From Rhodanobacter lindaniclasticus (lineage in GTDB: Bacteria; Pseudomonadota; Gammaproteobacteria; Xanthomonadales; Rhodanobacteraceae), in NCBI RefSeq assembly GCF_004799035.1, contig NZ_MWIO01000016.1, positions 37,023-101,022 on the forward strand: a stretch of DNA of 64,000 bases, in the 5' to 3' direction. How positions within the stretch are numbered: position 1 is the first letter of the stretch; every line of letters starts with the position of its first letter. Position numbers and translations under genes: made by a program. Below, in pieces: positions 21,005 to 30,078 of the stretch. The notes beneath the pieces are model-generated. The model was not told the origin of the DNA, searched no databases, and was given only the letters and a program-made list of their open reading frames with translations.

Positions 21005-21843
21005 TGCGTATCGCCCATCGTTGCGAAGGTGGCTTCGCGGTGTCGTGCAAGAAAGTCATGGCTCGGCGCGAAGCGCTCGGGCAGTTCGATGGGCTGACCT
21101 TCGGTGGGCCAGAACACCTCGTGGATGAAGGCATCCTTGCTTGCCTTGAGCTGGTCGGACAGCACGATGCGATGCTCGTCGCTGAGCGTGAACAGATGCT
21201 GGTCGAAAGCCTTGTCGTGGATCGCCGAAAGACAAAGTCCGTTGCTCGGGTTCAGGCGATTGGCCTTGTCCTCGCGCCACGGCACGATGTGGCTGGCAAC
21301 CAGCAGGCGCGCGTCGCTGACGCCGGAGATACAGCAGCGTCCGCGATAGCTGGCCAGCACGGCGCGGCGGAAGAAGTCCTGCTTGATGCGCTGTAGCACG
21401 ATGGCTTGGCGCATTTCGCCGGTGTAGTCGGCGAGCGCCGGGTCGTCGCGCACCGCGCGCGATGCCGTGGCCTTCAGGCCGTGTTCGTGTCGCAGTTGCT
21501 CGCGCAGTTGTTCGCACTCGACGGCGAGGCCTTCCCAGTCGGCGTGGAAAGCCTCCCAGATCTCCCGGTCCCGCGATGAAGCGCCGCTCAACCCCTTGCG
21601 ACCCGTGCCTGTGATCGAAGGATCGAGGCTGGCGAAGTTGACCAGCTTCATCGCCAACGCGTCCGGGGTACGTCCGATCAGCCGGGCCAGTTCCACGATC
21701 GCGGGGTTACGGCTGTGCAGCTTGCCGAACGGCGTCTGGCAGTAGAAGGCGAAGGCGAGCTTGAGCTGGGCGTGGCTCCAGTTGCCGCTGCCGGGAAATG
21801 ATGCGGGCGGATGCGGGTCGGTGGCGGGCATGGCGGCTTCCAT
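21001..21843 (-). CDS. HNH endonuclease (putative restriction-type nuclease)
   Basis: 280 residues from the ATG at 21843; a GTG at 21867 and another ATG at 21831 are possible. The N-terminal half (NWSHAQLKLAFAFYCQTPFG, RLIGRTPDALAMKLVNFASL) looks like a target- or partner-recognition region. The C-terminal half is an HNH_2-type domain: RGRCCISGVSDARLLVASHI, then VPWREDKANRLNPSNGLCLS and AIHDKAFDQHLFTL. The SHI His, the Asn of NPSNG and the HDKAFD His are the candidate catalytic and metal residues. It resembles COG3440-type predicted restriction endonucleases. No methyltransferase gene is nearby. Confidence 0.85.
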   Translation of the reverse strand: MEAAMPATDPHPPASFPGSGNWSHAQLKLAFAFYCQTPFGKLHSRNPAIVELARLIGRTPDALAMKLVNFASLDPSITGTGRKGLSGASSRDREIWEAFHADWEGLAVECEQLREQLRHEHGLKATASRAVRDDPALADYTGEMRQAIVLQRIKQDFFRRAVLASYRGRCCISGVSDARLLVASHIVPWREDKANRLNPSNGLCLSAIHDKAFDQHLFTLSDEHRIVLSDQLKASKDAFIHEVFWPTEGQPIELPERFAPSHDFLARHREATFATMGDTQ

Positions 21844-21897
21844 GGCGGCGAACGTGCATCCTGGCACTTTGCGCCGACGCCGTCACCGCATGCCGGA

Positions 21898-23802
21898 TCA
21901 ATGCGCCGTTGCGGGCTGTTCCTCGACCGCCGGAGGCGTCGCGGTGGCGTGGACCATTTGCGTCATCGCCGCGGCGGCGTTCAGTGCCTTGGCCAGCATC
22001 GGATCCAGCTTGCCGCCCATGCGCAATTGATCGACGCCGGCCATCGCCTTGTCCAGTTGCCGCTGCTCGTCGCTCTCCGGGCGCGACGGCGCGCCGGGGG
22101 CGGCGGTGAGGGCGGCGATGCGCGGGCCGACCAGTTCGGTCAGGGCGAAGTAGGGATCGTCATGGATACCGACGTGGGCCAGCAGCTTGCCCGGCAGCAG
22201 CCAGGAGGCGGTGTCGGCCTGCAGCGGTTTGGACGGCCGTTTCGGGTCGACCAGCAGCCACACGCCGGCCTGGCTCAGCATGTCGCCGCCGTCGACGAAA
22301 CCGGTGATGTGGTAGCTGTTGCTGAGGGCGGGCAGGTGGTCGCCGTAGAACAGCACCACGCTGGGCCGGTCGCGTTTGGCAAGCAGCTTCACCAGCCGGC
22401 CGAGTTCGGCGTCGGCATGTTTGAGGTGGTAGAGGTAGGTCTGCAGCTCCAGCTTGTCGCGGCCGGTGATGCCGTCGGGCACCGGGATCGCGTCGCGTTC
22501 GGCGACGTGCGCGGGCTCGATGTCGTAGGGGCCGTGCGCCTCGATGCTGATGGCGAAGATGAACTGCGGCGGGCCGCTGTCCCTGAGCTGGGTCATGATC
22601 TCGTCGGTCATCGCGCTGTCGGCCATGTACTTGCCGTCATTCGGCGCGCCGGGCGGGAACGTGGATTGCGACACGAAGCGGTCGAAACCGATCGCCTGGA
22701 ACGCGGTGGTGCGGTTCCAGAACGCCGGGTCGTTGCCGTGCAGGGCGAGCGTGCTGTAGCCGTGCGACGCCAGCGTGCGCACCAGGCTGGGCAGCGACTT
22801 GTGGCTCATCTGCAGGTAGGGGAACTGCAGGTTGTCGAAGTAGCGCAGCGACAGGCCGGTGAGGAACTCGAACTCGGTGCGGATGGTGCCGCCGCCGAAG
22901 GTAGGCACGTGCAGTTTGCCGCTGCTGCCGTGCCGCGCGAGCCGGCGCAGGTTGGGCGCGAAGTTGCTGTGCTCGTAGCCGCGCATGATCGACGGGTCGA
23001 AGAACGATTCGCTCTGCACCACCACGATGTCGGGCAGCTCACCGGTTGCCGCCGGCTGCCGCAACACCTGTTGCAACGCCGGCGCGGATTGCGCGATCAG
23101 CTGCTCGGCCGCGGCGCGGTCGGGCTTGTGGTGGCCACCGCCGTATTGAAGGTGGAACAGCATCAGCGAGCTGATCAGGCCCGAATGGTTGGTGGTGACC
23201 CGGGCCGACCACGGCTCCAGCCACAGCACGCGCGCGTTGTAGATCCTGCCCCAGGCGGACAGGCCCACCAGCATGCTGACGAACGCCGCGGCCAGCAGGC
23301 CGCAGGCGGCGAGGCGCTTGCCGCCGGTATGCCGCGGTACCACCGGCGGCTCGTAACGCCACGCCAGCACCACCAGCGCCAGCGCCGCCAGCAACGCGAG
23401 GTACGGCCACGGGCTGTGCGGCAGGTAGCCGGCCAGCAGGTGCATGCCGCCCTTGCGCAATTGGCCGATCATGCGGAAATCGTCCGGCAGCAGCGGCGTG
23501 CCGAGGTTGGCCACCTTCAGCACGTTGACGCCGTAGACCAGCCCTTGCAGCGTGAACGCCAGGCCGAACGACAGCCAGGCACGGCGGGTCCACGCCAGCA
23601 GCGCGCCGGCCAGCAGCAGGCCGGGCAGCGCATTGGCCAGCGGGAACCGCGGCTGCTTGAGCAACTGCGCCGTGGTCACCCCCACGCCGCCGTCGACCAG
23701 CCCAGTCAGCAGCACGAACGCCAGCGCCAGTGCCAGCACCAGCGCGATGCGCGCGCCCAGCGGATACCGGGCGCTGCGGATGTCGGGAGAGGTCAGGGGC
23801 AT
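21898..23802 (-). CDS. LTA synthase family sulfatase / phosphoglycerol transferase-like membrane enzyme
   Basis: 634 residues. About five transmembrane helices occupy residues 15-205 (ARIALVLALALAFVLLTGLV, WPYLALLAALALVVLAW and others). An extracytoplasmic sulfatase/alkaline-phosphatase-like domain follows. Metal and catalytic elements: VVVQSESFFDP (Glu), the nucleophile Thr in FGGGTIRTEFEFL, IEAHGPYD and FYGDHLPAL. By family it would transfer phosphoglycerol or phosphoethanolamine-like groups to an envelope glycan such as periplasmic glucans, or act as a hydrolase. It has no own ribosome-binding site; a short upstream reading frame overlaps its start (separate entry). It is divergent from glnE. 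Confidence 0.85.
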   Translation of the reverse strand: MPLTSPDIRSARYPLGARIALVLALALAFVLLTGLVDGGVGVTTAQLLKQPRFPLANALPGLLLAGALLAWTRRAWLSFGLAFTLQGLVYGVNVLKVANLGTPLLPDDFRMIGQLRKGGMHLLAGYLPHSPWPYLALLAALALVVLAWRYEPPVVPRHTGGKRLAACGLLAAAFVSMLVGLSAWGRIYNARVLWLEPWSARVTTNHSGLISSLMLFHLQYGGGHHKPDRAAAEQLIAQSAPALQQVLRQPAATGELPDIVVVQSESFFDPSIMRGYEHSNFAPNLRRLARHGSSGKLHVPTFGGGTIRTEFEFLTGLSLRYFDNLQFPYLQMSHKSLPSLVRTLASHGYSTLALHGNDPAFWNRTTAFQAIGFDRFVSQSTFPPGAPNDGKYMADSAMTDEIMTQLRDSGPPQFIFAISIEAHGPYDIEPAHVAERDAIPVPDGITGRDKLELQTYLYHLKHADAELGRLVKLLAKRDRPSVVLFYGDHLPALSNSYHITGFVDGGDMLSQAGVWLLVDPKRPSKPLQADTASWLLPGKLLAHVGIHDDPYFALTELVGPRIAALTAAPGAPSRPESDEQRQLDKAMAGVDQLRMGGKLDPMLAKALNAAAAMTQMVHATATPPAVEEQPATAH

Positions 23803-23825
23803 GTGGCGACTGCCGGGGTCGTCAT
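23793..23825 (-). other. Possible 10-codon leader frame overlapping the sulfatase start
   Basis: ATG at 23825, seven bases after GGAG (23836-23833), encodes MTTPAVATCP and stops at 23793, just past the sulfatase ATG at 23802 in another frame. The only good Shine-Dalgarno sequence of the region belongs to this frame, so the sulfatase may be translated by re-initiation. Confidence 0.35.
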
Positions 23826-23980
23826 GGGTGGTCTCCAGAATGTAAACAGGACTCGATGAACGGCGGGTGGCGCGCAAAACGACAAGTGTCGGGCCTGCCG
23901 CAGGCATGCGCAACGCACGAACGGGTCGGCCGTGCACGGCGATGCGCGGCGTCGCCGCCGCGCTGCGGCACAATGGGCCG

Positions 23981-26851
23981 ATGAACCCGCCCGAATCCGC
24001 CGCGCTGCGCGCGCTGATCGATGATCGCTACCGCGAGCTGGAGCGCCGCTGCCGCGCGGCCGGCGTGCCGCTGCACGATGATGCCGGCGTCGCCGAACGC
24101 ATTCGCCGCACCTTGCTGGCCAGCGATTTCGCGTTCGACACGTGGTGTCGCCAGCCGCAGCTGCTGGCGCCGCAGGGACTCGATCGCCTGCGCTCCGGCG
24201 CCGACGCCGGCGCGCGCATCGAGGCCCTGCAACTGCCTGCTGATGAAGCCGGCTGCATGGCGGCACTGCGTCGCTTTCGGCACGCGGAGGCGCTGCGGCT
24301 GGTGTTTCGCGACGTCAACGCGCTGGACGAATTGCCGGAAACCTTGTCCGCCACCAGCGTGCTGTACGAGTCCCTGCTGGGCAAGGCGCTGGCGTGGGCC
24401 ACCGAGGCGATGGCCGCGCGCTACGGGCACAGTCGCAGCGTGGAGGGCGAGTTGCAGCGGCTGCTGGTGATCGGCTTCGGCAAACTCGGCGGCAGCGAGC
24501 TGAACTTCTCCTCCGACATCGACCTGGTGTTTGCCTACCCGCATGGCGGGCAGAGCGACGGCGCGCGGCCGCTGGACAACAGCGAGTACTTCGTGCGGCT
24601 CGGTCGCCAGCTGGTGCGCCTGCTCGGCGAGCCGACCATGGACGGCATCTGCGCGCGCGTGGACATGCGCCTGCGCCCGTTCGGCAACGCCGGCCGGCTG
24701 GCACTGTCGTTCGCCGCAATGGAGCAGTACTACCAGAGCGAGGGCCGCGACTGGGAGCGATATGCGTGGATCAAGGCGCGCGCGGTGGCCGGCGATCACG
24801 CCGACGGCAAGCAGTTGCAGGAGCTGCTGCGCCCGTTCGTCTACCGCAAGTATCTCGACTACACCGCGTTCGCCGGGTTGCGCGAGATGAAGGCGCTGAT
24901 CGACGCCGAGGTGGCGCGCAAAGACTTGGCCGACAACCTCAAGCTCGGCCCCGGCGGGATCCGCGAGATCGAGTTCATCGTGCAGCTGGTGCAGCTGATC
25001 CGCGGCGGCCGCGAACCGAGCTTGCGCGTGCGCAACCTGTTGAGCGCGCTGGCCGCCTGCCAGGCACGTGGTCACATCGGCGCGCAGCGCGCGCGGCGCC
25101 TGCGCGAGGCCTATTCCCTGCTGCGCCGTACCGAAAACCGCGTGCAGATGTTGCGCGACGCGCAGACCCACGACATCCCCGACGACGCGCTGAGCCGCGA
25201 GCGCATCGCGCTCAGCCTCGACTATCCCGACTGGGATGCGCTGAACGCGGCGCTGGCCCACCATCGCGCAATCGTCAGCGAGGAGTTCGCCGCGGTGCTG
25301 ATGCCCGAGCACGGCCACGTGACGGCGGCGCCGGTCGCCGACGTGCGGCTGTGGGAGCAAGCCTGCGACGAAACGCTGGATGCAGCCACGCTGGAGGCTT
25401 CCGGTTTCGCGCCGGCCGCCGAGCTGGCCGACGCGTTGCTCAAGCTGCCGCAGGCCTCGTCGGTGCGCGCGATGTCGCCGCGCTCGCGCGAGCGGCTCGA
25501 CCGGTTGCTGCCGCAATTGCTCGGCGCCGCGCGCGCCACCTCGGCGCCGGTGCCCGCGATGCTGCGGCTCTGCCGCCTGATGCAGGCGGTCGCCCGGCGG
25601 TCGGCGTATCTCGCGCTGCTGGACGAGCAGCCGGCAGCGCGGCACCGGCTGGTGCGGCTGTTCGCCGACAGCGCGTTCCTGGCCGAGCGGGTGATCGCCC
25701 AGCCGCTGCTGCTGGATGACGTGCTCGACCCGCGCATCGACCAGCTGCCGCTGCGCCGCGCCGACATCGCCGCCGAAATCACCCGCGTGCTGGGCACACT
25801 GGACGAGCGCGACGCCGAGACCGAGCTGGAGCGGATCACCGAGTTCCGCTCGTCCACGGCCTTCCGGCTCGGGCTGGCCTTCAACGACGGCCGGGTCGAT
25901 GCCGAAGCCACCGCGCGCCGGCTGGCCGCGCTGGCCGAGTCGGTGGTCGGCGCGGTGCTGGCGCTGGCCGAACGCGATCTGGTGGCGCGGCACGGCCGGC
26001 TGCCCGGCACGGGGTCGGGCTTCGCGGTGCTCGGCTACGGCAGCCTCGGCGGCGAGGAGCTGGGTTTCGCCTCGGACCTGGACCTGGTGTTCGTGTTCGA
26101 CGGCCAGCGTGCGCAGGCGATGAGCGATGGCGAGCATCCACTGGAGGGCTATCGCTGGTACCAGCGGCTGGCCCAGCGGGTGATGAACTGGCTGACCGTG
26201 CTGACCCGCGCCGGCCGCCTGTACGAGGTGGACACGCGGCTGCGCCCGGATGGCTCCAAGGGTTTGCTGGTGAGCAGCCTCGATGCGTTCGTGGCCTACC
26301 AGCGAAGCCGCGCGTGGACGTGGGAACACCAGGCGCTGTTGCGCGCGCGGCCGGTGGCCGGCGATGCGGCGCTCAACGCCGAACTGGCAGCGGTCCGGCG
26401 CGAGATCCTGGCCGTGCCGCGCGAACCGGTCGCGGTGCGGGCGGAGGTCGGCAGCATGCGCCAGCGCTGGCGTGCCGAGCGCGACCGTTCCGACGAGCGC
26501 CAGTTCGACCTGAAGCAGGGCCTGGGCGGCCTGCTCGACATCGAGTTCGCCCTGCAGGGACTGGTGCTGGCGCACGCCGCGCAGCATCCCGCGCTGCTCG
26601 GGGTTACCGCCAATACCGGCCTGATCGAGGCTTGCCGCGTCGCCGGCCTGCTCGACGAGAAGCAGGCCACGACCCTGGCGGACGCGCACGCCGGCCTGCT
26701 GCAGCGCGCGCTGGCGTGCACCCTCGACCTGCGCTCGCGCATCGCCCCGCGCGATGCGTCATTGGAGCAATTGCGCGACGGCGTGCGTGCGGTCACCGAC
26801 GCGCTGGGCTTCGCCTTCGCCCCGGGCGAGGAGACGCTGGCGCCGCGCTGA
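23981..26851 (+). CDS. glnE: Bifunctional glutamine synthetase adenylyltransferase / adenylyl-removing enzyme
   Basis: 956 residues (E. coli 946). It attaches AMP to, and removes it from, glutamine synthetase under PII control. Two nucleotidyltransferase domains are clear: the adenylyl-removase half has GFGKLGGSELNFSSDIDLVF (about 165) and the adenylyltransferase half has GYGSLGGEELGFASDLDLVF (about 684), each with the G-GxLGG...DxD signature. LRPFGNAG and LRPDGSKGLL follow the respective sites, and KQGLGGLLDIEF marks the C-terminal regulatory half. It is divergent from the sulfatase gene. Confidence 0.97.
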   Translation: MNPPESAALRALIDDRYRELERRCRAAGVPLHDDAGVAERIRRTLLASDFAFDTWCRQPQLLAPQGLDRLRSGADAGARIEALQLPADEAGCMAALRRFRHAEALRLVFRDVNALDELPETLSATSVLYESLLGKALAWATEAMAARYGHSRSVEGELQRLLVIGFGKLGGSELNFSSDIDLVFAYPHGGQSDGARPLDNSEYFVRLGRQLVRLLGEPTMDGICARVDMRLRPFGNAGRLALSFAAMEQYYQSEGRDWERYAWIKARAVAGDHADGKQLQELLRPFVYRKYLDYTAFAGLREMKALIDAEVARKDLADNLKLGPGGIREIEFIVQLVQLIRGGREPSLRVRNLLSALAACQARGHIGAQRARRLREAYSLLRRTENRVQMLRDAQTHDIPDDALSRERIALSLDYPDWDALNAALAHHRAIVSEEFAAVLMPEHGHVTAAPVADVRLWEQACDETLDAATLEASGFAPAAELADALLKLPQASSVRAMSPRSRERLDRLLPQLLGAARATSAPVPAMLRLCRLMQAVARRSAYLALLDEQPAARHRLVRLFADSAFLAERVIAQPLLLDDVLDPRIDQLPLRRADIAAEITRVLGTLDERDAETELERITEFRSSTAFRLGLAFNDGRVDAEATARRLAALAESVVGAVLALAERDLVARHGRLPGTGSGFAVLGYGSLGGEELGFASDLDLVFVFDGQRAQAMSDGEHPLEGYRWYQRLAQRVMNWLTVLTRAGRLYEVDTRLRPDGSKGLLVSSLDAFVAYQRSRAWTWEHQALLRARPVAGDAALNAELAAVRREILAVPREPVAVRAEVGSMRQRWRAERDRSDERQFDLKQGLGGLLDIEFALQGLVLAHAAQHPALLGVTANTGLIEACRVAGLLDEKQATTLADAHAGLLQRALACTLDLRSRIAPRDASLEQLRDGVRAVTDALGFAFAPGEETLAPR

Positions 26852-27063
26852 GAGGCCGCGTTTTTCCGGGCCGCAGCGGCGCAACTGCGCTGCCCGGTTT
26901 CGCGCGCGGGCCGGGTGGGTGACGGGCTGGCGATCGCGGCGGAGTGCGGGAACGGGCTGCTTTTCAAGGGGTGCGCTCGTCAGTGCGTCCTGCGCCGGCG
27001 CTTGTCTGGGCCCATCCCCACAGGCAAGATCGACCATGGCCACGGGCTGGCGGCAGGGGCGGG

Positions 27064-30000
27064 ATGAGGGTACGGGCGACAGCGGGGATGGGGCGACGGG
27101 TGCTGATCGCACTCCTGCTGATGACCGGCTGGCTGGCCGCTGCGCCGACCGCACGGGCGATGGATCCGCGGCAACCCTTCCACTCCTACGTGCTCGATCA
27201 CTGGGGCGTGGAACAGGGCCTGCCGCAGATCACCGTGCTGGACATGGCCGAGGACAGCGCGGGGTTCCTGTGGCTCAACACGCAATCGGTCGTGGCCCGT
27301 TTCGACGGCACCCGCTTCGTGCGCTACGACCGCGCCACCACCGGCGTGGACACCAGCATGCTCGGCGCGGTGTGGGCCGACCCGCGCGGCGGGGTGTGGT
27401 TCGGCGGCACCCGGGGCCTGCTGCGGCAGCGCGACGGCCACTTCACGGCGCTCGGCGGAGCTGCGGTCAACGCGATCATCGACGCTGGCGACGGCACGCC
27501 GTTGCTGGCCACGGCCGACGGGGTGCAGCGCCTGCGCGGCGAGCGTATCGAGCCGGCAGGCGATATCGGCGGGCCGGCCTTCAGTTTGCTGCGCGACGGC
27601 GATCGGCTGTGGGTCGGCGGGGTGGGGCGCGTGTGTCGCCGCGTCGGCGCCGGCGTGCCGGTCTGCATCCATGCCGGGCAGGCGTCCTGGCAGCATGTGG
27701 TCGTCAATCACCTGGCACTGCAGGGTGGCCAGCTGTGGCTGGGCACCTCGGCCGGCCTGATGCGGATCGTGGACGGACGGTGGGTCGCGGGCGGGCTGGG
27801 CGACGGGCTCGATGCCGCGCCGATCGAGAATCTGCTCACCGATCGTGGCGGCTCGCTGTGGATCGGTACTGCCGACGCCCTGTATCGCCGCCTGCCCGAG
27901 GGCAGGCTGGAGCGCGAGGACCTCGACGTCAGCCGGCGGCCGTGGGTGAAGAGCATGCTGGAGGACCACCACGGCAACCTGTGGCTGGGCACCTACACGC
28001 GCGGCCTCTATCGGGTCTGGAATGGCTGGACCCGGCGGATCTCGGTGCGCGACGGGGTGCGCGATCCGCTGGTATGGAGCGTGCTGCGCGCGCCCGATGG
28101 CGCGATCGTGTTCGGCACCAACTCCGACGTGGAGGTCTACGACGGCCAGCGCGTGCGCACGCTGATTCCCGGCAGCGCGCTGCCCAATCCGTCGGCGTAC
28201 GAGCTCCATTACGACCGCCGCCAGCGGCTGTGGGTGGGCACGCGCGGCGGCATCGCGGTGTTCGACCACGGCACCAATGTCACTCCGCCGGCGCTGCAAG
28301 GCCTGCGCAACCTGCAGATCAACGATATCCATGAGGTCGGCGACGATGATTTCCGGATCGGCACCTCCGCCGGCCTCTACCGCTGGAAACAGGGCGAACT
28401 GACCCGCCTCGACCCGCAGGCGACCGCGGCCGAGGCGATCGTGCGTTCGATTCTTGCACTGGCTCCGGAGCATTTTTACGTGGGCACCCGCGATGGCGTG
28501 CGCGAGTGGCGCGACGGCCAGTGGACGCGGCCGGCCTGGGCCGAGCCGCTGCGCGGGCATTTCGTGACTAGGCTGGCGACGCCGGAACCGGGCCTGCTGC
28601 TGGTGGCCACCAGTGACGCCGGCATCGGCGTGATGGTGGACGGCCGTTTGCGCATGACCGGCCAGAAGGAAGGCCTGCCGAGCGACAACGTGTGGACGTT
28701 CGACCTGCTCGGCGGGCAGCTCTACGTCAGCTCGATGGATGGAGCCTGGCGCCTGCCGCTGGCGCAGTTGCCGCGGCCCGGTTCGCCGCCGCGCACCGTG
28801 TCGCCGCAGCGACTGGCCGGCGAGCAGCGTTCCACCACGGTGGACAGCGTGCGCTGCTGCAACGGCGGCGCCCGTGCACGCAGCGTCGTGGCGGGCGACA
28901 TCATCTGGTACGCCTCCACCGACGGCATCCTGGGCGTGGACACGCGCGCACTGGGTGATCCGCCCTCGGCGCCGCGCGCGCAGGTGGTGTCGGTCGATCA
29001 CGATGGCCGGCAGTACGGCGGCGACGCATTCACCCTCGACCACGGCAGCCGCGACCTCACCATCCACTACACCGCGCCTTATCTGCCGGTGGGTACCTTG
29101 CACTTCCGCTACCGGCTGGACGGCTACGACAAGGAGTGGCAATACGCCGACGTGCGCCGCGAGGCGTTCTACACGCACCTGCCGGCCGGCGACTACCGCT
29201 TCCGCGTCGCCGCCACGTTGCCGGGCGCCGACGGCTACGGAGCGGAGGCCGGCATGGTGGTGGAAGTCACCCCGCACTGGTACGAGAACCTGCTGGTGCG
29301 CTTCGTCGCGGCGGCCGCGCTGGCCGTGCTGCTGTTCGCCCTGGCGCGCTGGAGCATGCGCCGGCAGCGCCGCCGCAACGCGTGGCTGGAGGAGCAGGTC
29401 GAGCGGCGCACGGGCAAACTTTCGCGGGCACTGGAGCGCCTGCGCGTCACCAACCTGGCGCTGGCCGAGGAGAGCCACACCGACGCGCTGACCGCGTTGC
29501 ACAACCGGCGTTACCTGCTGGCGCAATTGCCCGCGCTGCTGGCCAGTGGCAGCCGCATCGGCGTGGTGCAGATCGACATCGACCACTTCAAGGACGTCAA
29601 TGACGCCTGGGGCCATGCGGCGGGCGATTCGGTGCTGCGCGAGCTGGGCGGCAAGCTGGCGGAGTTGCGCCGCGACAGCGACATCACTGTGCGCTGGGGC
29701 GGCGAGGAGTTCCTGCTGCTGCTGCGCGACGTCGAAGCCGACGACGTGCTGCGCATCGCCGAACGCCTGCGCCGCGACATCGCCGCCAAGGCGTTTGCCG
29801 ATGGCCGTGGCGGCGTGATCCGGCTGACCTGTTCGATCGGCTTCAGCATGCATCCGCTGGCCGCGCATGAGGACATGGCCACGTTCGAGATGGCGGTGGA
29901 ACTGGCCGATCTTGCGCTGTACCGCGCGAAGTACCTGGGTCGCGACCGCTGCGTCGGCCTCCTGGCGACCGCGCCGCTGCCGCCGTCCGTCCTGGGCGAG

Positions 30001-30069
30001 CCGCTGGCGCCGCAACTGGACGCCCTGCTCGCCGCGGGCCAACTGCAGTGGATGCGTTCGGCCGGATAG
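27064..30069 (+). CDS. Membrane diguanylate cyclase with periplasmic two-component-type beta-propeller
   Basis: 1001 residues. A signal peptide (about 1-33, ending ARAMD) precedes repeated Reg_prop propeller strands such as DSAGFLWLNTQ, DPRGGVWFGGTRGLL, DRGGSLWIGTADALYRR, DHHGNLWLGTYTRGLYRV and DRRQRLWVGTRGGIAVFD (about 35-650). A Y_Y_Y domain (YRLDGYDKEWQYAD, about 690), one transmembrane helix (about 744-764), a coiled-coil segment and a GGDEF domain follow. The catalytic loop is RWGGEEF (about 878) and an inhibitory I-site RDSD lies five residues before it, so it should make c-di-GMP with product inhibition. The ligand is unknown. The start at 27064 follows GGGGCGGG; a start at 27088 is possible. 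Confidence 0.9.
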   Translation: MRVRATAGMGRRVLIALLLMTGWLAAAPTARAMDPRQPFHSYVLDHWGVEQGLPQITVLDMAEDSAGFLWLNTQSVVARFDGTRFVRYDRATTGVDTSMLGAVWADPRGGVWFGGTRGLLRQRDGHFTALGGAAVNAIIDAGDGTPLLATADGVQRLRGERIEPAGDIGGPAFSLLRDGDRLWVGGVGRVCRRVGAGVPVCIHAGQASWQHVVVNHLALQGGQLWLGTSAGLMRIVDGRWVAGGLGDGLDAAPIENLLTDRGGSLWIGTADALYRRLPEGRLEREDLDVSRRPWVKSMLEDHHGNLWLGTYTRGLYRVWNGWTRRISVRDGVRDPLVWSVLRAPDGAIVFGTNSDVEVYDGQRVRTLIPGSALPNPSAYELHYDRRQRLWVGTRGGIAVFDHGTNVTPPALQGLRNLQINDIHEVGDDDFRIGTSAGLYRWKQGELTRLDPQATAAEAIVRSILALAPEHFYVGTRDGVREWRDGQWTRPAWAEPLRGHFVTRLATPEPGLLLVATSDAGIGVMVDGRLRMTGQKEGLPSDNVWTFDLLGGQLYVSSMDGAWRLPLAQLPRPGSPPRTVSPQRLAGEQRSTTVDSVRCCNGGARARSVVAGDIIWYASTDGILGVDTRALGDPPSAPRAQVVSVDHDGRQYGGDAFTLDHGSRDLTIHYTAPYLPVGTLHFRYRLDGYDKEWQYADVRREAFYTHLPAGDYRFRVAATLPGADGYGAEAGMVVEVTPHWYENLLVRFVAAAALAVLLFALARWSMRRQRRRNAWLEEQVERRTGKLSRALERLRVTNLALAEESHTDALTALHNRRYLLAQLPALLASGSRIGVVQIDIDHFKDVNDAWGHAAGDSVLRELGGKLAELRRDSDITVRWGGEEFLLLLRDVEADDVLRIAERLRRDIAAKAFADGRGGVIRLTCSIGFSMHPLAAHEDMATFEMAVELADLALYRAKYLGRDRCVGLLATAPLPPSVLGEPLAPQLDALLAAGQLQWMRSAG

Positions 30070-30078
30070 GTGCGGCAC

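Noticed and set aside
21844..21867. GTG start 24 bases upstream for the HNH nuclease
   Set aside because: No ribosome-binding site supports it over the downstream ATGs; kept only as an alternative.
26852..27063. Possible small gene between glnE and the diguanylate cyclase
   Set aside because: Frames in this gap lack a start with ribosome-binding site and are very GC-rich without a protein-like pattern.
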